Shown: positions 53,093 through 62,462 of the stretch, in pieces
Layout: the number at the start of each line of letters is the position of its first letter
Position numbering within the stretch: position 1 is the first letter of the stretch
Assembly (NCBI GenBank): GCA_011321815.1
Contig: DROS01000046.1
Coordinates: 1-64,000 of the forward strand
Direction of reading: 5' to 3'
Length of the DNA stretch: 64,000 nt
Source of the DNA: Gammaproteobacteria bacterium
GTDB taxonomy: Bacteria; Pseudomonadota; Gammaproteobacteria; SZUA-152
Program-made: the position numbers and the translations under genes
The notes under the pieces: generated by a model
Database searches by the model: none
What the model saw: only the letters and a program-made list of their open reading frames with translations
What the model was told of the DNA's origin: nothing

Positions 53093-53521
53093 ATGAAAAC
53101 GTTTAGTGCGAAACCCGCTGAGGTCAAGCGTGACTGGTTCGTGATTGATGCGACTGACAAAACCCTGGGTCGTATGGCGACCGAGATTGCCCGTCGTCTG
53201 CGTGGCAAGCACAAGCCCGAATATACCCCGCATGTTGATACGGGTGACTATATCGTGGTGATTAATGCTGAGAAAGTGGCCGTTACCGGCAACAAGGCGG
53301 CAGCTAAACAATATCATCGCTACACCGGTTATGTCGGTGGGCTGAAAACCACCACGTTCGAAAAACTGGTGAAAGAAAAGCCTGAATATATTATCCAGAC
53401 AGCTGTAAAAGGCATGCTGCCCAAAAACCCATTGGGTCGCGCAATGTTCCGCAAATTAAAAGTGTACGCCGGTGCCGAGCATCAGCACATCGCCCAGCAG
53501 CCCAAGCCGCTGGATGTTTAA
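53093..53521 (+). CDS. rplM: 50S ribosomal protein L13
   Basis: 142 residues from ATG 53093, exactly the E. coli length; [20 protein letters not shown] start, [20 protein letters not shown], and [24 protein letters not shown] lies 11 bases upstream; an in-frame GTG at 53084 is only 2 bases from the GGAG and is rejected. rpsI follows 38 bp later. Confidence 0.98.
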   Translation: MKTFSAKPAEVKRDWFVIDATDKTLGRMATEIARRLRGKHKPEYTPHVDTGDYIVVINAEKVAVTGNKAAAKQYHRYTGYVGGLKTTTFEKLVKEKPEYIIQTAVKGMLPKNPLGRAMFRKLKVYAGAEHQHIAQQPKPLDV

Positions 53522-53559
53522 TCCTTACCTCCAGCCTTTCAACGAGACAACAAACCATC

Positions 53560-53952
53560 ATGGCAGATAAACAGTACTACAGCACAGGCCGCCGCAAGAG
53601 TTCCACTGCGCGGGTATTTATGAAAGCCGGCTCTGGCAACATCACCGTTAACTCGCGTGCGCTGGATGAATATTTTGGTCGGGAGACCTCTCGCATGGTG
53701 GTGCGCCAACCGCTGGGCGTGGTTGATATGCTGGAAAGCTTTGATTTTAACATCACGGTCAAAGGTGGTGGTAATAACGGGCAGGCCGGTGCTATTCGTC
53801 ACGGTATCACCCGTGCATTGATGGAGTACGACGAAACTTTACGCCCTTCATTGCGTAACGCAGGGCTGGTTACCCGTGACGCCCGTGAAGTCGAGCGCAA
53901 AAAAGTGGGTCTGCACAAAGCGCGCAAACGTCCGCAGTTCTCCAAGCGTTAA
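53560..53952 (+). CDS. rpsI: 30S ribosomal protein S9
   Basis: 130 residues, the E. coli length; [39 protein letters not shown] and the basic tail [17 protein letters not shown]. The C-terminal SKR contacts tRNA in the P site. Cotranscribed with rplM and ended by the terminator at 53975. Confidence 0.98.
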   Translation: MADKQYYSTGRRKSSTARVFMKAGSGNITVNSRALDEYFGRETSRMVVRQPLGVVDMLESFDFNITVKGGGNNGQAGAIRHGITRALMEYDETLRPSLRNAGLVTRDAREVERKKVGLHKARKRPQFSKR

Positions 53953-53974
53953 CCAGTATTTTGTATTTTGGCAA

Positions 53975-53998
53975 GGCCCGCGTTCGCGGGCTTTGTTG
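53975..53998 (+). terminator. Rho-independent terminator after rpsI
   Basis: GCCCGCG-TT-CGCGGGC stem followed by TTTGTTGTTT. Confidence 0.8.
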
Positions 53999-54094
53999 TT
54001 TATGCAGGCGGTAGAGGATAGTTGTTTCGCGGTTTGCAGATTGTTTTGCGCACGCTACAATCCTGTCAGTTGGCAGTGCGGAATGTTTGAATTT

Positions 54095-54168
54095 TGGGAG
54101 ATCGTCTAACGGCAGGACAGAGGACTCTGACTCCTCTAATCTAGGTTCGAATCCTAGTCTCCCAGCCA
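54095..54168 (+). tRNA. tRNA-Gln (anticodon CTG)
   Basis: Acceptor TGGGAGA (54095) pairs with TCTCCCA (54158-54164); discriminator G and encoded CCA follow. Anticodon stem GAGGA/TCCTC encloses CTCTGAC with anticodon CTG, decoding CAG. T arm CTAGGTTCGAATCCTAG is perfect. 74 bases including CCA. Confidence 0.97.
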
Positions 54169-54177
54169 CATTACAAA

Positions 54178-54206
54178 AGGCTCGCTTGTTTAAGCGGGCC
54201 TTTTTG
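54178..54206 (+). terminator. Rho-independent terminator after tRNA-Gln
   Basis: AGGCTCGCTT-GTTT-AAGCGGGCCT stem (G-T wobble) followed by TTTT. Confidence 0.85.
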
Positions 54207-54258
54207 GGTTTTCAGGGAATGGGGATTTGTTGGCCATCGGGTAAGATGAGTGTTTGCT

Positions 54259-54426
54259 CTCTTTGGGCTTGATTCCCCGCTGCTCGCGGCGACTGCCGCC
54301 AGAGCCTGTCCCGCGAAGCGCTCTGGATATTCCGGCATGTTTTTAGCCGGGGTGACGTTATTAATGTTAATGCCCCCCCGTCAGCTCGCCTTAAGCGCCT
54401 ACTGTTGGTGCTGCGGGGTAGTTTAT
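54259..54426 (+). repeat. Full copy of the ~160-bp dispersed mosaic repeat
   Basis: Block order equals that at 19946-20101: CTCTTTGGG, CCCCGCTGCTCGC, CCCGCGAAGCGC, ATTCCGGCATGTTTTTAGCC, AATGTTAAT, CGTCAGCTCGCCTTAAG and TACTGTTGGTGCTGCGGGG. Lies directly downstream of tRNA-Gln, a common integration neighbourhood, although no att site was seen. The rest of the 384-bp gap before the porin has no gene. Confidence 0.85.
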
Positions 54427-54590
54427 TGTTTGCCTTTGTTGTTGTTTAGCAACAAAGCATCATCCAGGTCGGCGCTTGTGATAGAAAAGTGTTGCGATTT
54501 TACCTAAAGCTGTTATAAATACCGGCGTCAATTAAAGACAGTTTTGGATAAAATCAGATCTTAAATAACTATTATGGAGCGCTCTCTCTC

Positions 54591-55679
54591 ATGAATAAAA
54601 AATTATTAGCAGTTGCTGTAAGTGCTGCTTTGGTTGCCCCTGCGGCAGCCATGGCGGGTGATGTATCCGTGTACGGTAATGCCCAGGTGGAAGTCGCCAG
54701 CTACTCTGAAGACTCTGCTGGTAGTGGCAAGGACGGTGTGGCGATTGAAGATAATGCCCGTGGCCGGGTGGGAGTAAAGGCCTCTGAAGATCTGGGTGGC
54801 GGCCTGAAAGCAATTGCCCAGTTTGAGTGGCAGGTGGATACCACGGATAACAATGTGGGCAAATGTTCTACTACTGCCACGATTGATGAGACAGTTACTG
54901 GTACTGATGTTAATGGCGATGGCGACGCAACAGACACAGCAGCGAAAGTGGGCTGCTCCAGCAGCCTTTCTTTGTCTGGTCGTGTTTCCCAGGTTGGTCT
55001 GACCGGTGGTTTTGGTACGGTGGTTTTGGGTAATCTGAAATCGCCTTATAAATACACCGGTGGTGTAAAGTATGACCCGTTTGTCACGACGTCACTACAG
55101 GCTCGTAGCAATGGCGGCATGTCGGGTAAAAACCTTGACCCGACGGGGACAGGTGCTTTGGGGCACCACAGCTTTGTGAGCAATCTGGTTGCTTATGCTT
55201 CGCCAAAAGGCCCTGTGACAGCCTCCATCGGCTATGGGGCTGCTGAGAATGATGGTTTGGTGGTGGCGGACCTGAAATACAGTGCGGGTGGTGTGGAAGC
55301 ATTTGTTGTTTACCTTGATGCGGGTGACCGTTTGGTGACTACGGCTGCACCCAATGCTGAATATTCTGCCACTAAAATTGGTGGCCAGTGGAAGTCGGGT
55401 GCGCACAAGGTCTCGGGTCAGTACGAGATGATCGATAATGGCACAGACAAGCCTACCGTGCTGTTCCTGGGCTACCAGATGAAGATGGGCAAAAATACCT
55501 TTGCAGCCCAATATGGCCAACTTAACTGGGATGTGAACACCATAGACGACACCACATATATGGCGTTGGGTGTGATCCACAAAATGTCTAAAATGACCCG
55601 CGTGTTTGCTGGTTATCGCGATACCAGTGATGTCGAAAGCGTTGTGACCGTTGGTCTGCGTAAAGACTTCAAGTCTTGA
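54591..55679 (+). CDS. General porin (Gram-negative porin family)
   Basis: 362 residues. Signal peptide 1-22 (ALVAPAAAMA) followed by GDVSVYGNAQVEVASYSE, the typical first strand. RGRVGVKASEDLGGGLKAIA and FEWQVDT are hallmark blocks of 16-strand porins; QVGLTGGFGTVVLGNLKSPY starts the loop-3 region. Ends TVGLRKDFKS, so the usual terminal Phe is displaced by two residues. A loop at about 88-115 (DVNGDGDATDT) looks like a Ca-binding or acidic insert. Forms passive diffusion channels. GGAG lies about 15 bases before the ATG. Confidence 0.93.
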   Translation: MNKKLLAVAVSAALVAPAAAMAGDVSVYGNAQVEVASYSEDSAGSGKDGVAIEDNARGRVGVKASEDLGGGLKAIAQFEWQVDTTDNNVGKCSTTATIDETVTGTDVNGDGDATDTAAKVGCSSSLSLSGRVSQVGLTGGFGTVVLGNLKSPYKYTGGVKYDPFVTTSLQARSNGGMSGKNLDPTGTGALGHHSFVSNLVAYASPKGPVTASIGYGAAENDGLVVADLKYSAGGVEAFVVYLDAGDRLVTTAAPNAEYSATKIGGQWKSGAHKVSGQYEMIDNGTDKPTVLFLGYQMKMGKNTFAAQYGQLNWDVNTIDDTTYMALGVIHKMSKMTRVFAGYRDTSDVESVVTVGLRKDFKS

Positions 55680-55719
55680 GATAAAGTCAAATAACAACAA
55701 CGTTTTTAGTTGTCATTGA

Positions 55720-55747
55720 GCGGGGCCTTTGGGCCCCGTTTTTTTAT
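55720..55747 (+). terminator. Rho-independent terminator after the porin gene
   Basis: CGGGGCC-TTT-GGGCCCCG stem followed by seven T. Confidence 0.93.
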
Positions 55748-56116
55748 GAGCGCAAAAAAACCGGTTTTCCCCTCTGTTTTTCGCCTTGCACCTTGCGTTG
55801 GGAAAAGTTTTCGCCCACCATTCGCATCTTCTGTTAAATGCGGATGACCTTGGTATATTGCTCATGTTATTTCGTTGGGTTCAATGGATCTGTCAGTGTT
55901 CATGGCAAGGTACGCCTCGCAGCGAATGGCCTGCTTTTGCAAGAGGTGCAACGCGGCCATGGGCGCTGACAGGCCAACCCTTCGGGCACTCCCGTGGTGT
56001 TTCGCTACGGTGTCGCCTAAAGTGCCAACTGTTGGTGCAGTGCTTGACAAGGACTCAGGCCATTGCCTGCGCCTTGCAGCGAAACATCACAGGAACGCTG
56101 AACCTGACAAAATAAC
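55748..56116. other. 369-bp gap with remote repeat core
   Basis: TCGCCTAAAGTGCCAACTGT then TGGTGCAGTG at about 56018 is a remote relative of the dispersed-repeat core. GCCTGCGCCTTGCAGCGAAA and CCTCGCAGCGAATGGCCTGC are loosely inverted. Short open frames here are not credible genes. Confidence 0.45.
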
Positions 56117-57229
56117 ATGGGCAATGTACTCGTCTTGCGAATGAATTTACGAAAAACAGGGTATTGGTCATGTTTGCTGTTGATGACTGTGTTAGGTGGG
56201 TGTGCTTCGCCGCCGCAGTTGTCGAAAGACCAGCCTATCTACTGGCCCAAGCCGCCAGCTGCGCCACGCTTTGTGTATGTGACTACGCTGGTGTCGGGGG
56301 AAAGTATCCGCAGGGAAAGCACGGAAGACCGGTTTTTCAAGGCCTTGACGGGAGCCAAAGGTGAAGCCCGCGTTTTTGTCAAACCGTTTGGTGTGGCTGC
56401 CAAAAATGGCGTGGTGGTGGTGACAGATACTGTGTTGCGACAAGGGTTTATTTTCAATCTGCGACGCCAGAAGCTGTATCCTTTGGGGCGAGTGGGTAAA
56501 CAAGGTTTGTTAAGCAAGCCGCTGGGGGTGGCAATTGGCACGGAGGGCCAGATTTATATTGCTGATGCGAGCGCAAAAAAGGTGATTGTCTACGATACCT
56601 TTGGGATGTATCTCAGGGATATTGGTGGTTTCGGTGAGCTGGATCGCCCTGTCGATGTGGCGATGTCACCGGATGGAAAGCGGGCATATGTCATGGATGC
56701 GGGAGGTATTGACAGCAGGCGTCACCGGGTGGTGGTGTATTCCTCAGAGGGGGTGAAACTGTTCGAGTTTGGCGCGCGCGGCAGGGGGGCGGGGGAGTTT
56801 AATCTGCCTACGCAAGTGGAGGTTGCGCCGGACGGCACGGTTTATGTGTTGGATGCGGGTAATTTCCGGTTGCAGGCATTCTCAGCCGACGGTCAGTTTC
56901 AGCGAGCCTGGGGTAAAGTAGGCCGGAATTTTGGTGATTTTGCCCGGCCACGAGGCCTGGCAGTGGATGGTGATGGTAACATTTATGTTTCTGATGCAGC
57001 CTTTCGTAACGTGCAAGTGTTTAACCCCAAGGGTGAATTGTTGCTGGCAATCGGTAGCAAGTCGCTTGTGGGCAAGCCGGGAGATCTGGCGATGCCTGCA
57101 GATGTGGCGGTGGACGAATTACAGCACATCTATATTGTGGATCAGGTTTTCAAGAAAGTTGAGGTATTGCGTCGACTGAGTGAGCAGGAGATGAAGGCGA
57201 TTGTTGCCAAGCGAAAGAATGACGAGTAG
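56117..57229 (+). CDS. NHL-repeat lipoprotein, first gene of the cytochrome locus
   Basis: 370 residues. Lipobox VLGGC (about residue 29) predicts an envelope lipoprotein. Repeated beta-propeller blades: VKPFGVAAKNGVVVVTDT, LSKPLGVAIGTEGQIYIADA, LDRPVDVAMSPDGKRAYVMD, LPTQVEVAPDGTVYVLDAGN, ARPRGLAVDGDGNIYVSDAA, MPADVAVDELQHIYIVDQ: six NHL blades. In porin-cytochrome loci such proteins accompany secreted cytochromes, probably as a scaffold. Start uncertain: ATG 56141 (residue 9) is equally plausible. Confidence 0.85.
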   Translation: MGNVLVLRMNLRKTGYWSCLLLMTVLGGCASPPQLSKDQPIYWPKPPAAPRFVYVTTLVSGESIRRESTEDRFFKALTGAKGEARVFVKPFGVAAKNGVVVVTDTVLRQGFIFNLRRQKLYPLGRVGKQGLLSKPLGVAIGTEGQIYIADASAKKVIVYDTFGMYLRDIGGFGELDRPVDVAMSPDGKRAYVMDAGGIDSRRHRVVVYSSEGVKLFEFGARGRGAGEFNLPTQVEVAPDGTVYVLDAGNFRLQAFSADGQFQRAWGKVGRNFGDFARPRGLAVDGDGNIYVSDAAFRNVQVFNPKGELLLAIGSKSLVGKPGDLAMPADVAVDELQHIYIVDQVFKKVEVLRRLSEQEMKAIVAKRKNDE

Positions 57230-57698
57230 TGTGCCATGGACGTAAAGATATGTGGACATAAAATATTTTTTTAGTGTGTAAAGGTGAGTATAATCACATT
57301 CGTTGTACGTAAATGAGATTAAGCAATGTGCAATAGTCAATCTGAATTTGTGTGAACCGGGTCACACTTCTGCGAAGCAATTTTGCGCATAGCGTGGCGA
57401 GAGGCGAGCGCCAAAGTTGTGGCTTTTTGTGCACCCTGTTGATTCTTCGCCGTTTTTCTGTTGTGATAAAGGCTTGAGTGTGAAAGTTATGGTTTGCCCG
57501 TTTGTTGGTTCAGGGCATTGTTGAAATTGACATCTTGTTGTTAGGCATGTTAAAAAGTGTCTTCAGTGAGGGAGCAGTTCGTTTACCTTGGGTGTTGTAG
57601 CAGACCCCGGGTTTACGTAGCAGTAGTAAGCCCGTCTTGGGCGAACAGTAGGAAATATATTTATTAATTCTCGTGCACGAGACCATTATGGGGGTTTC
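57230..57698. other. 469-bp leader region before the tetrahaem cytochrome
   Basis: Contains GCGCCAAAGTTGTGGCTTTT near 57408, a weak terminator-like stem, and GGGTTTACGTAGCAGTAGTA then AGCCC near 57608, a hairpin (GGGTTTAC/GTAAGCCC) about 80 bases before the start. I looked for a GEMM-type riboswitch and did not see one. Confidence 0.4.
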
Positions 57699-58724
57699 AT
57701 GATGAAACATTTTGTAAAAACGTCGGTAGCGACGGCAGTGGTGCTAGGGGCGACTCTGGTGGCGACTGGGGCATTTGCCAGTATAGCGGGTTCAATTGTT
57801 AATACGCGTCACAATATGGGTTCCACAGGTCAGGGTCCTAACACTGCCGACGCTGCCAATACTGCTGAAATCTGTATCTTTTGTCATACACCTCATGGTG
57901 GTAGTACGACGGATGCAAATGGTAACAAGGTGGCGGTTCCTTTATGGAACAAGCAGCTTAGCACAGCAGTCTTTTCCACTTACGACCAATTGGGCACTTC
58001 GACTCTGGATGCCGCAGTGGGCACGGTGGGTTCGGTGTCGCTGGCATGCTTAACCTGCCATGATGGCACGCAGGCTATCGATAATATCATCAATGCCCCG
58101 GGTTCCAGTGGTTATGACAGTACCGGTGGTGGTGTTGATGGGTTGACCTGGACATGGAACACTGATGGGTCTTTGAATACCCAAGGCCGGTTTGTGAATT
58201 CTGTGGATGTAGGTGGTGCTAATATTTGGGCGATTGGTACCGATCTGACCAACGATCATCCGGTCAGCATGCAATACGGTGGTGGTGGTTATTCCTCGCC
58301 TTCCAATCTGAATGGTGGCGCGTTTAATTCGATTGCCCCGACTCGTGATATGGACTTTTTGCCTGCGGTGAATATTGCTGGTACCGCCCGTTGGTACGTT
58401 GAGAACACAGTGATGGCAGAGACAGGTGCCGGTGGTGAAGCGCAAAATGGTGTGCTTGATAAGTGGGACTTCAAGCTGTACACCCGCGATACTTCACTGG
58501 AGACTTACACTTCCGAAAATGGTGCAACCTTTACCGGTGAGCTGGAGCCTTTTGTGGAGTGCGGTTCCTGTCATGATCCACATTTCCAAACCACTACTTT
58601 CCTGCGTATGGAAGGTGTGACGGACGTGAATACTGACCTGCAAACTGGGGGGATTTCTCCGGATGCGGGCAACCTCCAGTCAAACCGGGGGAGTCGTGTT
58701 TGTTTGGCTTGCCATGCCAAATAA
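57699..58724 (+). CDS. Tetrahaem c-type cytochrome (doubled-CXXCH type)
   Basis: 341 residues. Signal peptide 1-28 (VLGATLVATGAFA). Four haem-binding sites: CIFCH (59-63), CLTCH (117-121), CGSCH (288-292) and CLACH (335-339). Between sites 2 and 3 lies a long Gly/Ser/Asn-rich region with few charges. The N-terminal block VNTRHNMGSTGQGPNTADA and SFVIHLM-like spacing before the first haem resembles doubled-CXXCH proteins found next to NHL and PpiC genes in metal-reducing bacteria. Secreted or outer-surface electron carrier. GGGGG precedes the ATG. Confidence 0.9.
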   Translation: MMKHFVKTSVATAVVLGATLVATGAFASIAGSIVNTRHNMGSTGQGPNTADAANTAEICIFCHTPHGGSTTDANGNKVAVPLWNKQLSTAVFSTYDQLGTSTLDAAVGTVGSVSLACLTCHDGTQAIDNIINAPGSSGYDSTGGGVDGLTWTWNTDGSLNTQGRFVNSVDVGGANIWAIGTDLTNDHPVSMQYGGGGYSSPSNLNGGAFNSIAPTRDMDFLPAVNIAGTARWYVENTVMAETGAGGEAQNGVLDKWDFKLYTRDTSLETYTSENGATFTGELEPFVECGSCHDPHFQTTTFLRMEGVTDVNTDLQTGGISPDAGNLQSNRGSRVCLACHAK

Positions 58725-58756
58725 GCTGAACCAGCTTTTGGTTTGAAGACTTGATG

Positions 58757-58799
58757 GGCTGGTAGTCTGGCGGCGACGCTTAGGCTACCAGCCTTTTTT
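58757..58799 (+). terminator. Rho-independent terminator after the tetrahaem cytochrome
   Basis: GGCTGGTAG (58757-58765) pairs with CTACCAGCC (58785-58793), then TTTTTT. Confidence 0.88.
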
Positions 58800-58953
58800 A
58801 TTGGCCAGGAAAAAGTTAAATTTGGGAACTTCTGATAAATTCAGGCGAAATTTGTAATGAATAACAAGGGCCGCCGATATTTTGAATCAGGGTTTTTTGC
58901 TGATGATTCAGCTGGCAGGAGTTTCTTGATATTTCTTTGTTAAATAGCGTTGC

Positions 58954-59970
58954 ATGGGGTGTTGGGTGGAAAAACAGACATTTTTGAGAGCAGGCGTGTT
59001 GCTGCTGATTTTGTGGGCCGGGAGCATTTTAGCGGCGCCGCAGCCGGATGAAGGCGTGACAAAGAAAGACGAGAAAAAGCCGCCGGCGCTTGATTATATC
59101 GCGATCGTGAATGGACAAAAAATTTCCATGGGCGAGTATGTTTCAGCGTTGCGTCGAGGTATCAGAGACCGCTTTTATCATGGCAAGATCGAAGAGGATG
59201 AGGCAAAAAAGTTTCGCAAGGAGATTGCCGATGAACTTGTTGAGAGGGCTCTGCTGATCCAGGAGGCCAAACGACGCAAATTAAAGCCGGATGTGGATGA
59301 AGTTGAAGCGGGTGTGAAAGCATTTGACGCAAAATTTCAGGCCGATCCGGAGTGGGCGGAGGCGCGCGATAAAGTGTTGCCACAGGTGCGTGAAAAACTA
59401 AATGGTGATAGCTTGGTCAAAGTGCTTAAAGTGGCAGTGAAAAAAATAAAGGCGCCAACAGAAGATGAGCTGAATAAATATTATCTGGAACATACAGACC
59501 TGTTTACGACACCACCTCGTGACCGGGTTTCTTTGATATTGTTACAGGTTGACCCCGCTTCATCCTCGGATGTATGGAAGCAGGCAAGTGATGAGGCAAG
59601 AACGATTGTCGAACGCCTGGATGCGGGGGCTGATTTTGCGGAATTGGCAAGGATTCATTCCAGCGATAAATCAGCTGAAAATGGTGGGGACATGGGGTTT
59701 ATGCATAAAGGTATGTTGGGGGAAAATGCGCAACAGGTGCTGGATATTATGGAGCCGGGAGAAGTTTCCGCCCCAGTAGTGTTGTTGGAAGGGGTGGCGA
59801 TATTTCGACTGAATGAGCGCACCAAGCCGGAATTGAACAGTTTTGAGTCGGTAAAGGAGCGGGCGCAGCAGCTGTATCAACGGGAGAAAGGTGAGGAGGT
59901 GTGGCGAGCTCTTTTGGAGCAGTTGCACGCGAAGGCTACAGTCGAAATCAACGACGCGCCTTGGCGCTAA
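58954..59970 (+). CDS. PpiC/SurA-type periplasmic peptidyl-prolyl isomerase
   Basis: 338 residues. Signal segment about 10-28 (LLLILWAGSILAAP). SurA-N-like helices with IVNGQKISMGEYVSALRRGI and IADELVERALLIQEAKRRKL (35-130), then a parvulin domain (about 190-300): RVSLILLQVDPASS, ADFAELARIHSSDKSAENGG, GDMGFMHKGML and APVVLLEGVAIFRLNE. It would fold outer-membrane proteins or cytochromes; its site between cytochrome and barrel genes suggests it serves the neighbouring barrel. Confidence 0.92.
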   Translation: MGCWVEKQTFLRAGVLLLILWAGSILAAPQPDEGVTKKDEKKPPALDYIAIVNGQKISMGEYVSALRRGIRDRFYHGKIEEDEAKKFRKEIADELVERALLIQEAKRRKLKPDVDEVEAGVKAFDAKFQADPEWAEARDKVLPQVREKLNGDSLVKVLKVAVKKIKAPTEDELNKYYLEHTDLFTTPPRDRVSLILLQVDPASSSDVWKQASDEARTIVERLDAGADFAELARIHSSDKSAENGGDMGFMHKGMLGENAQQVLDIMEPGEVSAPVVLLEGVAIFRLNERTKPELNSFESVKERAQQLYQREKGEEVWRALLEQLHAKATVEINDAPWR

Positions 59971-60159
59971 ACTCTTGCGAGACATGTATTTGCGCACATT
60001 TGGTGGCTGACATACACTGATTTTGGGTGTGGAGCCTGAGGGGGGCCCAGATGTTGAAGTGTATTTGGGGCTGGGTGTTATCTGAACTTAGAGTGGGGGC
60101 TTGTTTCGTGTAATGCGGGGGAGGTAAAGTTCGTTTGTCCGTGTTTCAGCACGAATCTG

Positions 60160-61941
60160 ATGTATATGATATCTTGGGGTGCTATTTTGCGGCGACAAGT
60201 GTGGTTTGCTGTCGCCTTAGGGGTTTTTGTGCCGTTTGAGGTGTATGCCGCCTTCAATGGCCTTGTGCCGTTATCGTATTCCGGGCGCGTTTCCTATATG
60301 TATGGTTATGTGGACAGTGCTGGCAATCAGTCGGAATTGACCAATCTGTTGTTTGGCTGGAGTGCGGGAGGGTATATTTGGCGCCCTTGGTTTGCCACAA
60401 CCTCTTTGGCGTTGAATGTCGGTTTGACAAGCACAAATTCAACATCCAGTAGTTCTGAGGGGACCATGGGTACGGGTAATTTTAGCCTGGGAGTATTTCC
60501 CCGAAGCCGTTTCCCTTTTTCGCTGGACTATGCGCGAACGGATAGTCGTTCGCAGCAGTTTTATGATGTTACCCAGGTATCCGGCGAAACCAGTTTCCGG
60601 ACAACACGTCTGACTTTGCGGCAGAGTTACCGCCCGCGGAAACATAACCAGCTATTTAATGGCTGGTATAATTTAACGCAGTTTGATGGCGGGACCTTTG
60701 GCTCGAACAGCCAAGTCTATGGAGTGGATTATCAATTGCGCGTACCGCAACAAGCAGTTGCCGTGAGTGCATCGCATTCAGCAGTCAGTAGTCGTGGCAT
60801 TTCGGGTGAGTCGACAGTGGACGTTGTTTCAGCCAGTCATGTCTATACACCAAGTGTGGAGTTGGGTGTTACCAGTCTGTTTTCATACGTGGAACTTAAC
60901 CCGATCGGGGCCGAGTTAACAACGACTAACTCACAGGCGTTCAGCTCTTTTTTCTGGCGGCCGGAGCATCGGGCAGTCAATGTGTCGGGTGGTGTTCGAT
61001 TGTCAGAAAATGAAAATAAAGCAGCCACATCGCGTAGTTTGAATACAAATTTGGCGCTGGGTTATCGGATAACCCGCTCGTTAAACATGAACGCAAGTAT
61101 GTCGTTAGGCACTTCTTCTAGTGGCGGGGGGAGCCAGACGCTGTCAACATCACAAACAGTAAATGTTTCATACACGGGCAGGCGGCGACAATGGCGGGGG
61201 ATTTCGTACTTCTGGCAGTGGGGGGCGAGCGGGACAAATTCGGCGGCCAGAACTGAGCCAGCCGGAGGGAAGTCTGAATCGACAGAGCAGCAAAGTGTTT
61301 CAGCAAGTCTTGGGCATAATTTCAACAAATCCTGGGTGACGGGACGGGCCTCCTCCCTGTCGGCGACTTTTTCTCAGTCAGGTTCTGGCAGCAAGTCCAC
61401 CCAAGCAGACGAGGTTAGTAAAACGCTCAACCATGGTATGAGTGTCGGCTGGAATACAAGAGGACGAAGGGGGGCGAGCTATATTAATGGCCGGTTGTCT
61501 GATTCCAGGAGTTTTGGTGTTAACGAAACTGTTTTTAACAGTTTCAATTTGAGTTATGCGACAGACCTGACGATCAATAGACTGAGTAGCATGACGGGCA
61601 ATGTAAATTATCAGGCAAGTCGAAACACTTCGGATATCAATTCGTCGGGGGCAGCGGTGCCGGAGGCAACGGGGAAAGTTACGAGTACCACAAAAAATCT
61701 GACGGGTGGGATGGCGTACAGCAATAATAGACCCTTTGGAATATATAATCTTACTTTTACTTCACTGGTGCAGGGGAGTAAGCAGATTGACAGTCCCGTG
61801 CCATCAACGACATTGCGATGGGAGTCGGTTTTCCGTTATCAGCTGGGATTGCTGTCAACCACATTGAGCTTTCGGGTTTCCGAGAGTGCCGGAGGAAATT
61901 TGGCGAAATCAATGAATTTTCAGGCTACCCGTACTTTTTAA
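60160..61941 (+). CDS. Large outer-membrane beta-barrel (candidate conduit porin)
   Basis: 593 residues. An N-terminal hydrophobic segment (about 9-30, ending FVPFEVYA) as signal, then alternating strands to the end: VSYMYGYVDSAGNQ, TSLALNVGLTSTNS, RVSYTG-type repeats, LNMNASMSLGTSSSGGGSQT, SLSFRVSES and a terminal ATRTF with C-terminal Phe, the outer-membrane sorting signal. About 22-26 strands can be counted, similar to MtrB-like or Pcc barrels that hold cytochromes in the membrane. No metal or catalytic motif. Role in electron transfer is inferred from the neighbours. Confidence 0.8.
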   Translation: MYMISWGAILRRQVWFAVALGVFVPFEVYAAFNGLVPLSYSGRVSYMYGYVDSAGNQSELTNLLFGWSAGGYIWRPWFATTSLALNVGLTSTNSTSSSSEGTMGTGNFSLGVFPRSRFPFSLDYARTDSRSQQFYDVTQVSGETSFRTTRLTLRQSYRPRKHNQLFNGWYNLTQFDGGTFGSNSQVYGVDYQLRVPQQAVAVSASHSAVSSRGISGESTVDVVSASHVYTPSVELGVTSLFSYVELNPIGAELTTTNSQAFSSFFWRPEHRAVNVSGGVRLSENENKAATSRSLNTNLALGYRITRSLNMNASMSLGTSSSGGGSQTLSTSQTVNVSYTGRRRQWRGISYFWQWGASGTNSAARTEPAGGKSESTEQQSVSASLGHNFNKSWVTGRASSLSATFSQSGSGSKSTQADEVSKTLNHGMSVGWNTRGRRGASYINGRLSDSRSFGVNETVFNSFNLSYATDLTINRLSSMTGNVNYQASRNTSDINSSGAAVPEATGKVTSTTKNLTGGMAYSNNRPFGIYNLTFTSLVQGSKQIDSPVPSTTLRWESVFRYQLGLLSTTLSFRVSESAGGNLAKSMNFQATRTF

Positions 61942-62033
61942 TGTAGGGTAGTATGTGCGCTGCACGTGGCATAACAAAATCACAGGCGGCGCGTGTTTTG
62001 GTTTTTTTTGGTGAATTTATGGAGGGAGGCTCT

Positions 62034-62441
62034 ATGTTCAAGTCAGCGATGGTCGGCTTGTTGAGTATGTTAGCAGTCTTGATGCTGCCGCAGGCGGCGC
62101 AGGCTGAATATGCTGATGTAGTTATCAACAATTATGCTGATGCGGCGGGTATGCGTCCGGCGGTTTTTCCGCATTGGTACCACCGCATCCGTTTCCGCTG
62201 TAAGGTTTGTCATGCGGATCTTGGTTTTAAATTTAAGGCCGGTGGCAACAAAATCACTATGGCAAAAATTATCGACGGCAAGTTCTGCGGAGCCTGTCAT
62301 AACGGTGAGATTTCATGGTCGGTTGAAAACTGCGGTATGTGTCATTCAGGGGTGCCTGGCACACCAACGCAAATCCACGGTAGTACCGTACAGCGATTGG
62401 TTGCGCCGACATATAAGTCTTTGGGCAAGCCAGCTAAATAA
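62034..62441 (+). CDS. c7-type trihaem cytochrome
   Basis: 135 residues from ATG 62034 with a textbook GGAGGGAGG upstream; a 27-codon upstream extension is rejected. Signal peptide 1-24 (LPQAAQAE). Three haem sites: CKVCH (56-60), CGACH (85-89), CGMCH (100-104), with FPHWYH supplying likely axial histidines. Pattern of the triheme 'nanowire' c7 domain. It starts 92 bases after the barrel gene. Confidence 0.92.
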   Translation: MFKSAMVGLLSMLAVLMLPQAAQAEYADVVINNYADAAGMRPAVFPHWYHRIRFRCKVCHADLGFKFKAGGNKITMAKIIDGKFCGACHNGEISWSVENCGMCHSGVPGTPTQIHGSTVQRLVAPTYKSLGKPAK

Positions 62442-62462
62442 CGACAAAGGAGGAGGGTAAAA

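Noticed and set aside
57230-57698. A possible c-di-GMP (GEMM) riboswitch before the cytochrome gene
   Set aside because: The leader was read for the conserved GEMM core and tetraloop receptor; neither was found.
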